This document shows, piece after piece, positions 42,966 to 51,813 of a stretch of 64,000 bases of DNA. Where the stretch lies: positions 32,418 through 96,417 of the forward strand of contig VXPO01000178.1 of the NCBI GenBank assembly GCA_009839505.1, read 5' to 3'. Both the position numbers and the translations under genes were made by a program. Numbering within the stretch: the stretch's first letter is position 1; each line of letters starts with the position of its first letter. Source of the stretch: Gammaproteobacteria bacterium. Its GTDB lineage: Bacteria > Pseudomonadota > Gammaproteobacteria > Pseudomonadales > Azotimanducaceae. A model generated the notes under the pieces. It was not told the origin of the DNA and made no database searches. It was given only the letters and a program-made list of their open reading frames with translations.

Positions 42966-43799
42966 CTAGTCGACCTTCAGAGGGGCGAAGCGGGGCGGTC
43001 GGCGCTCGACGAACGAGTCCACGCCTTCCTTGAAGTCATCGCGTGTGAGGCTGTCGTCCATCCACACGGTCGATTCGTCCATCGCCGGACGAAGCTCCGC
43101 GTTGAGATGACGGTAGACCTGCCTCTTCATCATCATGAGCGAATGCGGCGCCGCGTTCTCGGCGATCCCGCGGAGATAGCCGACGGCGTCGGCGACGCAC
43201 TCGCCGTCCTCGCACACGCGGTTGGCAAGGCCTAGGCGACCGGCTTCCTCGCCGTCGACCCGGCGCCCGGTCCAGAAAAGATCAAGGGCGTTGGCTGGTC
43301 CGATCAGACGGGGCAGTATCCAGCTCGTGCCGTGTTCGGCGATGAGTCCCCGCTGGGAGAACGACGTGACGAACTTGGCCGTCCGGTCGACGAAGCGCAA
43401 GTCGCAGAACACCGCGTAGCTGAACCCGAGGCCGGCGCAGGCACCGTTGATCGCGGCGATCAGCGGCTTGCGCAGGCCGAGGAGATAGGTCGGCCCGAGT
43501 TGGAAGTTGGGGTCGCCGTCGGGGTTGCCCGGATCGGCGGCCAGGTCGGGATAGGCGTTGCCGAGACGTCGTCCCGCCTCGCTCATCGCGCCTAGGGCGT
43601 TCATGTCGACGCCTGAGCAGAATCCGCGACCGGCGCCGGTGAGTACCGTGCCGATCACCGCCTCGTCGTGTTCGGACTGATCGAGGGCGTGCCGGATTTC
43701 GGCCTGGGTGCGGTCGGTCAACGCGTTCAGCGTTTCCGGCCGGTTCATGGTGATGACGGCGACGGAGTCGTCGACGTCGTAGATGATCTCTTCGTACAT
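42966..43799 (-). CDS. enoyl-CoA hydratase/isomerase family protein
   Basis: A 277-residue crotonase-fold protein. The oxyanion-hole strands are GRGFCSGVDM and GACAGLGFSYAV, and the catalytic Glu is in RGLIAEHGTSWILPRLIG, a segment typical of a broad group of bacterial enoyl-CoA hydratases. It would act on 2-enoyl-CoA or related acyl-CoA esters. ATG at 43799; the SDR gene follows after 40 bases. Confidence 0.88.
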   Translation of the reverse strand: MYEEIIYDVDDSVAVITMNRPETLNALTDRTQAEIRHALDQSEHDEAVIGTVLTGAGRGFCSGVDMNALGAMSEAGRRLGNAYPDLAADPGNPDGDPNFQLGPTYLLGLRKPLIAAINGACAGLGFSYAVFCDLRFVDRTAKFVTSFSQRGLIAEHGTSWILPRLIGPANALDLFWTGRRVDGEEAGRLGLANRVCEDGECVADAVGYLRGIAENAAPHSLMMMKRQVYRHLNAELRPAMDESTVWMDDSLTRDDFKEGVDSFVERRPPRFAPLKVD

Positions 43800-43909
43800 C
43801 GGCTTGCCTTGTCCTCACGGGAATCCGCAAGACAAGGATAGTGCTCCGTCAACCCCAAGTGTAGGGATCAGCGTGTCTTGTGGGCGTCGGTCTGAGGAGC
43901 CTCGCTGGG

Positions 43910-44506
43910 CTACTTTAGCGAACAATCCGCAAAGTAGACCCATCCGGATGGCTTTCGGTTGCCCGCCGTCAACCGCGGTGGCTGTGACCGAGGGCGGGTG
44001 TCCGCTCGTTCGAAGTTCCTCCGTACACGAAGCTCGGACGAAGGACTGCCGACTCTCTGCCGAGCGCCGGGGGGCGTGTAGTTCGTTATGAGATCGGCCT
44101 CTTCGAATCCGAACTCGCAGACCGCGGTGAGCTCGGCCTCTACGGGTTGTTCGTCAAGCCGTGCAGGCTCGAAGATCGAGCGGCGCAACGCCTTGACCGA
44201 GGCGAACTCGAACGTGACGCCGCCCTCGGAAGCGGCAACCGTGATGTCGCGGGCTTTGCCGTCGACGTCAACCCGGAAATCGAGCTCGACCCGACCAATC
44301 CGGCGGTGTTTCGCTTGCCGGCGGGGGTAGAAAGGCGCGGATCTCTTCTTGAACTGTGGTGGCGTGTAGGCGTCGTCGGTAAGCGGATCCGCGTCGGCTT
44401 CCTCGACCGGCTCTGGCGGATCGTTGCTTGCATCTGCGGATGCCGCGGTCGTGAAGGCGGCGACGAGACCGAGAACGACCAAGCGTATGGCAAATCGACC
44501 GTTCAT
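43910..44506 (-). CDS. TonB C-terminal-domain protein
   Basis: A 198-residue exported protein with signal peptide (residues 1-25). The central part, SAPFYPRRQAKHRRIGRVELDFRVDVDGKARDITVAAS then SVKALRRSIFEPARLDEQPVEAEL, is a TonB C-terminal domain. As with the protein at 37843 there is no Pro-rich linker or uncleaved anchor. The last 60 residues (after FGFEEADLITNY) look unlike the domain and could result from a frameshift or readthrough into former noncoding DNA. It is 90 bases downstream of the outer-membrane barrel gene on the same strand. Confidence 0.65.
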   Translation of the reverse strand: MNGRFAIRLVVLGLVAAFTTAASADASNDPPEPVEEADADPLTDDAYTPPQFKKRSAPFYPRRQAKHRRIGRVELDFRVDVDGKARDITVAASEGGVTFEFASVKALRRSIFEPARLDEQPVEAELTAVCEFGFEEADLITNYTPPGARQRVGSPSSELRVRRNFERADTRPRSQPPRLTAGNRKPSGWVYFADCSLK

Positions 44507-44596
44507 CGCGCGGTTCCTGCATGGCGGCTGACGCTCACCGTACGCCTCGGACACTGAACTTCCGCTGCAGGGTTGTCAACGATGTGGGAGGGTCCG

Positions 44597-46273
44597 CTAC
44601 AAGCTCCGTTTGCTCGTCAGGGTCACCTCGACGCCGCCCACGCCGGGACCGTCCACGAGGGGGAAAGCGACGTCGATGTGGTAGACGAGATTGCGGTTCG
44701 TGCGCGTGGACTCCAACCGCAGCCCCACCCCCGCGTTGACGAGCGTGTCGTTGTCGTGAGCGGAGCTCCAGGCTCGACCGACGTCGACGAATCCCGCCAC
44801 GGCGACGCGCAGAACCCGCAGCGGATAGAGATCCGTGTAGTAGCGTTCCTCGGCACTGATGCGGAACTGGCGGGTGCCGGTTTGGTAGCGGTTGGGATAG
44901 CCACGGAGCCCCGAACTGCCGCCGATCAGCAGCTGCTGGTCGGTTGTCAGGCCATCGGTGAGCGTGGTCTCGGCGTCGAGGATGATCGCGAGCCGGTCGG
45001 TCTGGCGGTGCCGGTAGCGCGCCCACGCACGGGCGACCACGTTTTCGGCGTGCCGGTCCGTGGTGTTCCAGTATCCCGAGGCGCGCAACCCGTAGCGCAG
45101 AATCCCGGAGTCGCCGCGTTGCAGCCCGTCGCGGAACTCGGCGCTGGCGACGATGTGGCCGTCTCCCCGGGGGGAATAGCCGAACAGGGCATCGTACTGG
45201 CGGCCGAGATAGACATCCTCCGTGGTCTGCACGCGGTCTACGTTCCTGGCTTGGGCGTATTCATCCTGGATGCGTTGAAAGGCGACCCAGGGATATAGGA
45301 ACTTCCGGCTGGTGAGGGCGAGATCGGAGTCTTCCACGGGCATCAAGCGCCAGTCGTCCAGGGTGACGCCAGTGCTCAGACGGTTCACCCAGCCGTCGTC
45401 GCGGCCTCGCGACCAGCCGGTCCAGATCTGCGCTAGCCGGTAGTCCCGCCCGAATTCGTCGACCCGCTCGCCGACGTCGTAGAGACCCTGGAGCGTCTTC
45501 GCGCGGTGATAGCTCACGTGCCATGCGCGACGAGCGTCGAGGGCGTAGAACGGTTGGCCGATGCGCGCTTCGACCCGGTCGCCGTCGTCGGTGTCGTCGT
45601 AGCGGAGCTTGAAACCGACCCGGCCGGTGCCGAGGTTCGCGTCCTCGTAGCTCAAGCTGACGCCCTCGCGGTCCGGGTTGTCGAACACCGTGAAGTCGAG
45701 GTGGGCACCGGATCCGGCCAGGTTGATCTCGGAGACGCCGACCTGCACGCGATGCTCGCCGCCGGTGCGGGTGACGCTGAATTCCGGCGAGAGCGACCAC
45801 ACGTCGCGGGTGACGACCACAAGCTCGGCCTCGGGCAACGCGTCACCGCCGGCAGCGTCGGCAACCACGCACACCCGGTCGGCGACGATGCGCGCGTCGT
45901 AGAGGTAGGACTTGGCGCGTAGTAGGCGCTCACTTTCCGCAACGACGTTGCCGGTCACCACGTCGCCCTCGCGGAACAGGAGCAAGTCGCGGATGACCCC
46001 CTCGCGGGTATTGGCGTGCCAACGATTGGCGAAGCGGAACGCGGCGTTGTTCTCGGCGGGGTCTTCCGGATTGAAGACGTTCTGGCGAATGACGGTGATC
46101 TTCCCGATCCGGTATCGGGTCTCGGCGTCCAGGGGCCTGCCGGTGACTTCCTCGATGGCGGTGGTAGCCAGGGCTGTGTGGTCGAGGACCGGCGGGCAGT
46201 TGCCGTCCGCCGCCGCGGCGATCGCGGCGGTACAGGTCAGGCAACCGGCGAGTGCTACCACTGTTGACCGCAT
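44597..46273 (-). CDS. BamA/TamA-type outer-membrane barrel protein with POTRA-like domain
   Basis: A 558-residue outer-membrane protein. A signal peptide covers residues 1-22. Residues 40-140 look like one or more POTRA domains (YRIGKITVIRQNVFNPED, NRWHANTREGVIRDLLLFREGDVV), followed by a barrel of amphipathic strands and the GGSSGLRGYPNRYQTGTRQF and FVDVGRAW segments near the C terminus that are typical of Omp85 proteins. It could assemble or secrete other proteins. It starts two bases after the ppc stop. Confidence 0.8.
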   Translation of the reverse strand: MRSTVVALAGCLTCTAAIAAAADGNCPPVLDHTALATTAIEEVTGRPLDAETRYRIGKITVIRQNVFNPEDPAENNAAFRFANRWHANTREGVIRDLLLFREGDVVTGNVVAESERLLRAKSYLYDARIVADRVCVVADAAGGDALPEAELVVVTRDVWSLSPEFSVTRTGGEHRVQVGVSEINLAGSGAHLDFTVFDNPDREGVSLSYEDANLGTGRVGFKLRYDDTDDGDRVEARIGQPFYALDARRAWHVSYHRAKTLQGLYDVGERVDEFGRDYRLAQIWTGWSRGRDDGWVNRLSTGVTLDDWRLMPVEDSDLALTSRKFLYPWVAFQRIQDEYAQARNVDRVQTTEDVYLGRQYDALFGYSPRGDGHIVASAEFRDGLQRGDSGILRYGLRASGYWNTTDRHAENVVARAWARYRHRQTDRLAIILDAETTLTDGLTTDQQLLIGGSSGLRGYPNRYQTGTRQFRISAEERYYTDLYPLRVLRVAVAGFVDVGRAWSSAHDNDTLVNAGVGLRLESTRTNRNLVYHIDVAFPLVDGPGVGGVEVTLTSKRSL

Positions 46274-46275
46274 CG

Positions 46276-48840
46276 TCAACCCGTATTGCGGAGTCCGCTC
46301 GCAATCCCCGCCATGGTCACCTTCAGCGCTTGGCTGACCGGTTCGGACTCGTTGCCGGCTCTGCGTCTTGCGAGCAGCTCGACCTGCAGCAGGTGCAGTG
46401 GATCGAGGTAGGTGTCGCGCACCGTGATCGAGTCTCGGACCTGGCGCGCGTTGGCGAGAAGCTCGGGCGCCTGGGTGAGCGCGAGCAGATCCTCGGCGAG
46501 AGAGCCGAGACGCGCGAACAGCGCCTCGGCGGCGGCCTGCTGGTCCGGCGTCGTAAGGCGGCGGGAGTAGTAGCGGGCAAGCGTGGCGTCCGCCTTGGCG
46601 ACGACCATCTCCAGCATGTCTGCCTGCATGGCGAAGAACGGCCAGGCGCGCAGCATGTCGAAAGCGCCGCGGTTCGCCCGCAGCTTGGCCACCGCGCGGT
46701 CGGTGCCGAGCCACGCGGGCAGCATCAGACGCACTTGCGTCCAGGCGAACACCCATGGGATCGCGCGCAGGCTCGCGAGGTCGCGGTCGGGCACCCGGCG
46801 CGCCGGTCGGCTGCCAAGCGCCAAATCCGCCAGTTCGGCTTCCGGCGTCAGCGCCTCGAAGAAGGACACGAACGACGGTTCACCAACCGCGTTTCGGTAG
46901 GCCTCCTTGGACGCGCCGGCGAGTTCGTCCATTCTCTTGCGCATCGTCGCGGTAGGTACAGGCGGCGGATCGAGGGTGGCGTTCAGGGTCGCCGTCAGGT
47001 AGTGGCTGAGTGTCGCCTTGGCGATGGCCGGAGAGCCCAGTTTGAAACGGATCATCTCTCCCTGCTCGGTGACGCGGAACGAGCCGGCGACGCTGCCCGG
47101 GGGTTGCGAAGCGATGGCTTGGGCCGACGGCCCTCCGCCGCGGCCCACCGCGCCGCCGCGACCGTGGAACAGGGTCAGCTTGACGCCGTGCCGGGTGGCC
47201 ACCGAGGTGAGCGCCTCTTGGGCCCGGTACTGCGCCCACGCCGCCGCGAGCTGTCCGGCGTCCTTGGCCGAGTCGGAATAGCCGATCATCACCTGTACCC
47301 GGTCACCGACGTACTCCCGGTACCAGGGGATCGACAGCAGCGCGTCGACCGTGTCCGCGGCGCGGTCGAGGTCGTCCAAGGTCTCGAACAACGGCACGAT
47401 GGGCAGACTCGCACCGACGCCGGCTTCCTTCAGCATCAACGCCACCGCCAGTACGTCGCTCGGTCGTGACGCCATGGACACCACGTAGGCAGATACTCCG
47501 GCGGCGTCGTGCTCGGCGATGACCCGGCAGGTGTCCATGACTTCGTTGGCGTCATCGCTTCCCGGCCAGGCGGGTGGGAACAGCGGCCGTCGTCCGGCAA
47601 GTTCCTCGACGAGCCACGCGCAGCGCCGACCCTCGGACCACGATCCGTAGCTCTCGGCGCCGTAGAGATGCGCCGTGAGTTCGTCCAGTACCTCGGCGTG
47701 GCGGCCCGCGTGTTGGCGAACGTCGATGTGGGCGAGGTGGACGCCGAAGCAGACAGCCCGGCGCAGGGTGTCGAGCAACGGCCCGTTGGCGATGCGGTCC
47801 ATGCCCGAAGCGACGAGCGAGTCGTAGCACAGCCGCAGTGGCGCCAACAGTTCGTCGTCGTCGAGGATGACAAGGGGTCCAGGCGGCCCGCCCGCCTCCG
47901 CCCACCGCATCGTCGCGTCGAGCCGGTCGCGAAGTTCGGCCAACACGGCCCGGTACGGCTCGGCCGCACCGTCGGTGTGCTCGATGATGGTCTCATTGCC
48001 TGTCGCCATGGACAGCGACGCACTCAAGCTCGATACATCGCGTGCGAACAGCTCGGCGGCCATCCGGCGTGCCAGTAGAAGCACTTCCCGGGTCACATCG
48101 GCGGTCACGCGGGGGTTGCCGTCGCGATCGCCGCCCATCCACGATGCGAACGCGAAGGGCATGACCTCGATGGGCAGAGGCGCGCCGTCGCGACTGTCCA
48201 ATTCCCGCATCGCCGCAGGAACGGCTTCCCACAGCGAGTTCTCGATGACCGCTAATCCCCACATGGCCTCGTCCTGGGGCAGCGGCCGTTCATGGCGAAT
48301 CTCGTCGGTGTGCCAGGCTTCGGCGATCAGACGTTCGAGGTGCTCCTCGATTCCGGGTCTCTCGGCTCGAGGCGCCCGTGCACGGGTCTCGAGCAAGGTG
48401 GCGATGGCGTCGTACTTCAGGATCAGCGTGCGGCGCAGGATCTCCGTCGGATGCGCGGTCAGAACCAGTTCGATGCGCACGGCGCGGAGCTTGTCGGCTT
48501 CGACCACGTCGGGCCAGACGACGTCCCGGGACGCTTGTCGCTGGTCGGCGATGTTGGCGAGGTTCAGGAACTGGTTGAAGGCGCGTGCGATGTCGGTCAG
48601 CGCGTCTTCGGGCAGCTCGGCGAGGTAGGTACTCAAGGCGTTCCAGTCGGCGGAGGATCCGCGCCGGGCGCGCTTGGCCAACGCGCGAATGGCCTCGATG
48701 CGGTCGACGAAAGCGTCACCCCGGTGCGCGGCGATCACCCGCCCGAGAAGCTGGCCGAGCAGCCGCACATCGTCCCTCAGCGCGCGTGGAAGGCCGGAGA
48801 GGTTCCCGCGCGTAGCGACTGCAGGGGCTTGAAGTACCAT
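46276..48840 (-). CDS. ppc: phosphoenolpyruvate carboxylase
   Basis: An 854-residue PEP carboxylase, the enzyme that fixes bicarbonate on phosphoenolpyruvate to give oxaloacetate. Catalytic blocks are TAHPTEILRR (residues 128-137, His130), GGDRDGNP, MIGYSDSAKDAG and the glycine-rich FHGRGGAVGRGGGP loop. The C terminus is ASGLRNTG, the expected NTG ending. The frame extends 27 codons upstream, but MVLQAPAV at 48840 matches the family N terminus. It is the first gene of a minus-strand run; the barrel gene is attached two bases downstream, an unusual neighbour. Confidence 0.95.
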   Translation of the reverse strand: MVLQAPAVATRGNLSGLPRALRDDVRLLGQLLGRVIAAHRGDAFVDRIEAIRALAKRARRGSSADWNALSTYLAELPEDALTDIARAFNQFLNLANIADQRQASRDVVWPDVVEADKLRAVRIELVLTAHPTEILRRTLILKYDAIATLLETRARAPRAERPGIEEHLERLIAEAWHTDEIRHERPLPQDEAMWGLAVIENSLWEAVPAAMRELDSRDGAPLPIEVMPFAFASWMGGDRDGNPRVTADVTREVLLLARRMAAELFARDVSSLSASLSMATGNETIIEHTDGAAEPYRAVLAELRDRLDATMRWAEAGGPPGPLVILDDDELLAPLRLCYDSLVASGMDRIANGPLLDTLRRAVCFGVHLAHIDVRQHAGRHAEVLDELTAHLYGAESYGSWSEGRRCAWLVEELAGRRPLFPPAWPGSDDANEVMDTCRVIAEHDAAGVSAYVVSMASRPSDVLAVALMLKEAGVGASLPIVPLFETLDDLDRAADTVDALLSIPWYREYVGDRVQVMIGYSDSAKDAGQLAAAWAQYRAQEALTSVATRHGVKLTLFHGRGGAVGRGGGPSAQAIASQPPGSVAGSFRVTEQGEMIRFKLGSPAIAKATLSHYLTATLNATLDPPPVPTATMRKRMDELAGASKEAYRNAVGEPSFVSFFEALTPEAELADLALGSRPARRVPDRDLASLRAIPWVFAWTQVRLMLPAWLGTDRAVAKLRANRGAFDMLRAWPFFAMQADMLEMVVAKADATLARYYSRRLTTPDQQAAAEALFARLGSLAEDLLALTQAPELLANARQVRDSITVRDTYLDPLHLLQVELLARRRAGNESEPVSQALKVTMAGIASGLRNTG

Positions 48841-49170
48841 CGGCTCGACTATAGCGCAGCGGATTTCGTTGCCAACGGCTGACGAGTCCATTGCGCTGAG
48901 TCGACTACTCTGCGTTGCCATGGCCGTCTCCCTCCATGAGCGGAGGACGTTCTTCCGGCAACAACATCTCTGCCCTTCTCACGGGCCGCCCGTATGCCAT
49001 GCCCTTGGTAGATCCGAGGGCAATGGCGATTGGCAACGAAAAAAACATGATTCCGTCGGGTTATGACACATGAAGTTGACGTCAAGTACGGTATGGTTGC
49101 CGATCACGTTCTAGGCTCGGCGTGTCCGGAAGATGAGCTGGCGGCGGTGACCTGGGCGGTACGAATCCCC
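48841..49170. other. divergent intergenic region between ppc and the M8 protease
   Basis: The region holds the promoters of ppc and of the protease gene. A perfect ten-base palindrome TTGACGTCAA lies at 49076-49085. An in-frame upstream ATG at 49063 could add 36 residues to the protease, but this segment carries no signal-like sequence, so it is treated as leader. No promoter boxes can be assigned with confidence. Confidence 0.4.
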
Positions 49171-51744
49171 ATGATTGGCTGGACGTTGAGCGCGTCCCTG
49201 CTGGCCGTGTTGGCCGTCTCGACCGTGGCCGACGGTGCGGAACTTGAGCCGGTCTCCGCAGGTCCGTCCGAGGAGGGGGAAGTTGCCGACAGCGCGGTGC
49301 GCTGGCTGTTGTTGCGTCGGCGGACATGGCGGGAGCTGCCGGAAGCGCCCCGGGCACCGACGGTGACGGGGGACTCGCCGTACAGCCTTGCGGTCGCTTG
49401 GGATCCGCCCGACCGCCCACCTACGGCGGTCGTCGGGTACGATGTCGAATACCGCGTGGCGACCGCTAGCGCATTCTCGCAGTGGCCTCACTCCGGCGCC
49501 GCCACCACGACCGCAATCACCGGCCTCTCCCCTTCCACCACGCACCACGTCCGGGTGCGCGCCATCAACGACGCCGGTAGGGGCGACTGGTCCGAAGCAG
49601 GGATCGGTATGACGTCCCACGTTCCGGTGTTTTCCGAAGGCGCGTCCACCACCCGAGCCGTGCTGGAGAACACGCCGGCGCATCGGAATATCGGCTCACC
49701 CGTTGCGGCGGCGCACGCGGCGAACGAGACACTGACCTACGGACTGGGGGGGCCGGACGCGTGGCGCTTCGGCATTGTGGCGGGTAGCGGACAGCTTCGC
49801 ACCTTGGGAGAGGTGGACTACGACCACGAGGAGAATCCCGACCACGAGGTCACCGTGACGGCGGAGGATACCCGAGGCGGTCGTGCCGCCATCGTCGTTC
49901 ACATCCGGGTCTTGGACGTCGTGGAAAGCCCGGGAAGACCCGCGGCACCGATCGTCGTCGCCTCGTCACGGACAAGCGTGCGCGTCTCGTGGACGGCCCC
50001 TGCGAACACCGGACCTCCGATTACGGACTACGACTACCGCTACCGGGTCGCTACTTCGAACCGCAGGTGGACGGAAGTCACCGACACGGCGATTGCCGCG
50101 ACACGGACGGAGATCACGGGGCTTGTCGGCGGCGTGAGGTACGAGGTGCAGGTCCGCGCCAGCAGCGACGAGGGTGTCAGCGACTGGTCCGAGTCCGGCT
50201 CAATAGGGGCGCCAAACGACGCACCGGTGGTGGACTTGGGCAAACTGCGGGATGTGGACGTGACCGTCGGCGGGGCGATCGAGGTCGTGCCGCTCAATCA
50301 AGCGTTCTCGGACCCGGAAGGGTACCCGCTGACGTTCAGTGTGTCGTCCACGGACGAGGCGATCGCGGTCGCGAAGCCGGAGGGCCCGGTCGCGACAGTG
50401 GAGGCCGTTGCACCCGGTACGGTGGATATCGCGGTCATTGCAACCGACCCGCTGGGGGCGACCGTCTCCGCAGACTTCAAGGTCAGGGCCCATGCGGCGA
50501 CGCGTGCGGCCCCGATACTGCGCTACACGCGCACGAGTCGGTTGCTGAGGGTCGAATTCACCGACTCGTTCGCCGCCCGCGAGGTTCGTGCCTATCGATT
50601 TCGCATCCGGCAGGGGTTGCCGCGGGGTGCGTGGCGGCGCTATTGCGTGACGATCACGAGCAAGTACGACGAGCCGGGATCCATCCGCATCGAATTCACA
50701 CTCCCGATTGATTCGTTCCTGGTCCCCGGCACTACCTACGAACTGGACTACCGCTACATGGGCGGCGCGTCCTGCGGCGTCGATTCCGTGCCCGGCCCTT
50801 GGTCCCGGGTGGCGAGACTGACGACTCCGTGGGCTGGCCGGGGCAACTTCGACATTGAGCTCGCGTTCGTTGGCGGCGAACCGTCGGCGCACCACAAAGC
50901 GTTGATTGAGCAAGCGGCCGAGACGTGGGAGGCGATAATCACGAACGAACTGCCCGACCACGATTTTGCCAACGACCCCATACCGGCCGGTGCCTGCCTG
51001 GAAGGCCAGCCGGAATTCGCCGGCATCGTGGACGATCTGCGGATATACGTCCGCCTAGCATCCATCGATGGTCGGCACGGGACCCTTGGCACTGCGGGGT
51101 TGTGCTACTACCGTACGCCGTCGGGCTTTCCCATTGTCTCGGAAATCGAGTTGGACACCGATGATCTAGATGGCTTGAGCGATGCCGTCGTCCGGGGTCT
51201 CATGCTGCACGAGATCGCCCACGCGCTGGGATTCGGCATCCTGTGGGGACACAAGGGGCTGCTGGAGAATCCTTCGCTCGTCGATGGCGCGCCGGTCTCG
51301 CCTCCGCCGGACACGCACTTCTCGGGATCCAATGCGGTAGCCGCGTTCGATTCCGCCGGAGGGACCAACTACAAGGCCGGCAGGGTGCCGGTCGAGAACC
51401 GGTTCGGCGGCAGCGGGAGCCAGGATTCGCATTGGCGCAAATCCGTCATGGGCTCGGAGCTCATGACGAGGTCTCTTGGACGCGTGTACTCGCTGAGCGC
51501 CATCACCATCGAGTCGATGGCCGACCTGGGCTACTCGGTCGACGCCTCTCAGGCCGACGCCTACACAGTGCCGAACGTGCAGGGCGATGTGCTCCGGTCC
51601 TTGGACGCCGTCGGGGCTCTGGCGTTGCCAAACTGTGTCGTGAGACTGCCGACCGACGCGATTGCCGTGTTGGAGCCCGTTGCCGAAGTGCGGTCGATGT
51701 CAGGTCGCGACACGGAGGTCGACATCCAAATCGAGGCCGAATAG
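49171..51744 (+). CDS. secreted leishmanolysin-like (M8) metalloprotease with FnIII and cadherin-like domains
   Basis: An 857-residue secreted protein with signal peptide MIGWTLSASLLAVLAVSTVA. Order of domains: fibronectin III (residues about 60-155), cadherin-like repeat (155-255, with LGEVDYDHEENPDHEVTVTAEDTRGG), second fibronectin III (258-350), a cadherin/Ig-like domain (352-440) and a C-terminal metalloprotease. The zinc motif LHEIAHALGFGILW has His680 as first ligand, and HWRKSVMGSELMT at about 754 gives the third His and Met-turn typical of M8. This is a eukaryote-like multidomain protease for extracellular proteins or matrix. Start alternatives are 49063 and 49093. Confidence 0.85.
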   Translation: MIGWTLSASLLAVLAVSTVADGAELEPVSAGPSEEGEVADSAVRWLLLRRRTWRELPEAPRAPTVTGDSPYSLAVAWDPPDRPPTAVVGYDVEYRVATASAFSQWPHSGAATTTAITGLSPSTTHHVRVRAINDAGRGDWSEAGIGMTSHVPVFSEGASTTRAVLENTPAHRNIGSPVAAAHAANETLTYGLGGPDAWRFGIVAGSGQLRTLGEVDYDHEENPDHEVTVTAEDTRGGRAAIVVHIRVLDVVESPGRPAAPIVVASSRTSVRVSWTAPANTGPPITDYDYRYRVATSNRRWTEVTDTAIAATRTEITGLVGGVRYEVQVRASSDEGVSDWSESGSIGAPNDAPVVDLGKLRDVDVTVGGAIEVVPLNQAFSDPEGYPLTFSVSSTDEAIAVAKPEGPVATVEAVAPGTVDIAVIATDPLGATVSADFKVRAHAATRAAPILRYTRTSRLLRVEFTDSFAAREVRAYRFRIRQGLPRGAWRRYCVTITSKYDEPGSIRIEFTLPIDSFLVPGTTYELDYRYMGGASCGVDSVPGPWSRVARLTTPWAGRGNFDIELAFVGGEPSAHHKALIEQAAETWEAIITNELPDHDFANDPIPAGACLEGQPEFAGIVDDLRIYVRLASIDGRHGTLGTAGLCYYRTPSGFPIVSEIELDTDDLDGLSDAVVRGLMLHEIAHALGFGILWGHKGLLENPSLVDGAPVSPPPDTHFSGSNAVAAFDSAGGTNYKAGRVPVENRFGGSGSQDSHWRKSVMGSELMTRSLGRVYSLSAITIESMADLGYSVDASQADAYTVPNVQGDVLRSLDAVGALALPNCVVRLPTDAIAVLEPVAEVRSMSGRDTEVDIQIEAE

Positions 51745-51813
51745 CGCCGCCGAGACGTCTCACGGGCTCGAATTCGTCGGCATGTCCTACAACGTTTCCG
51801 CGATAATGTTCGG

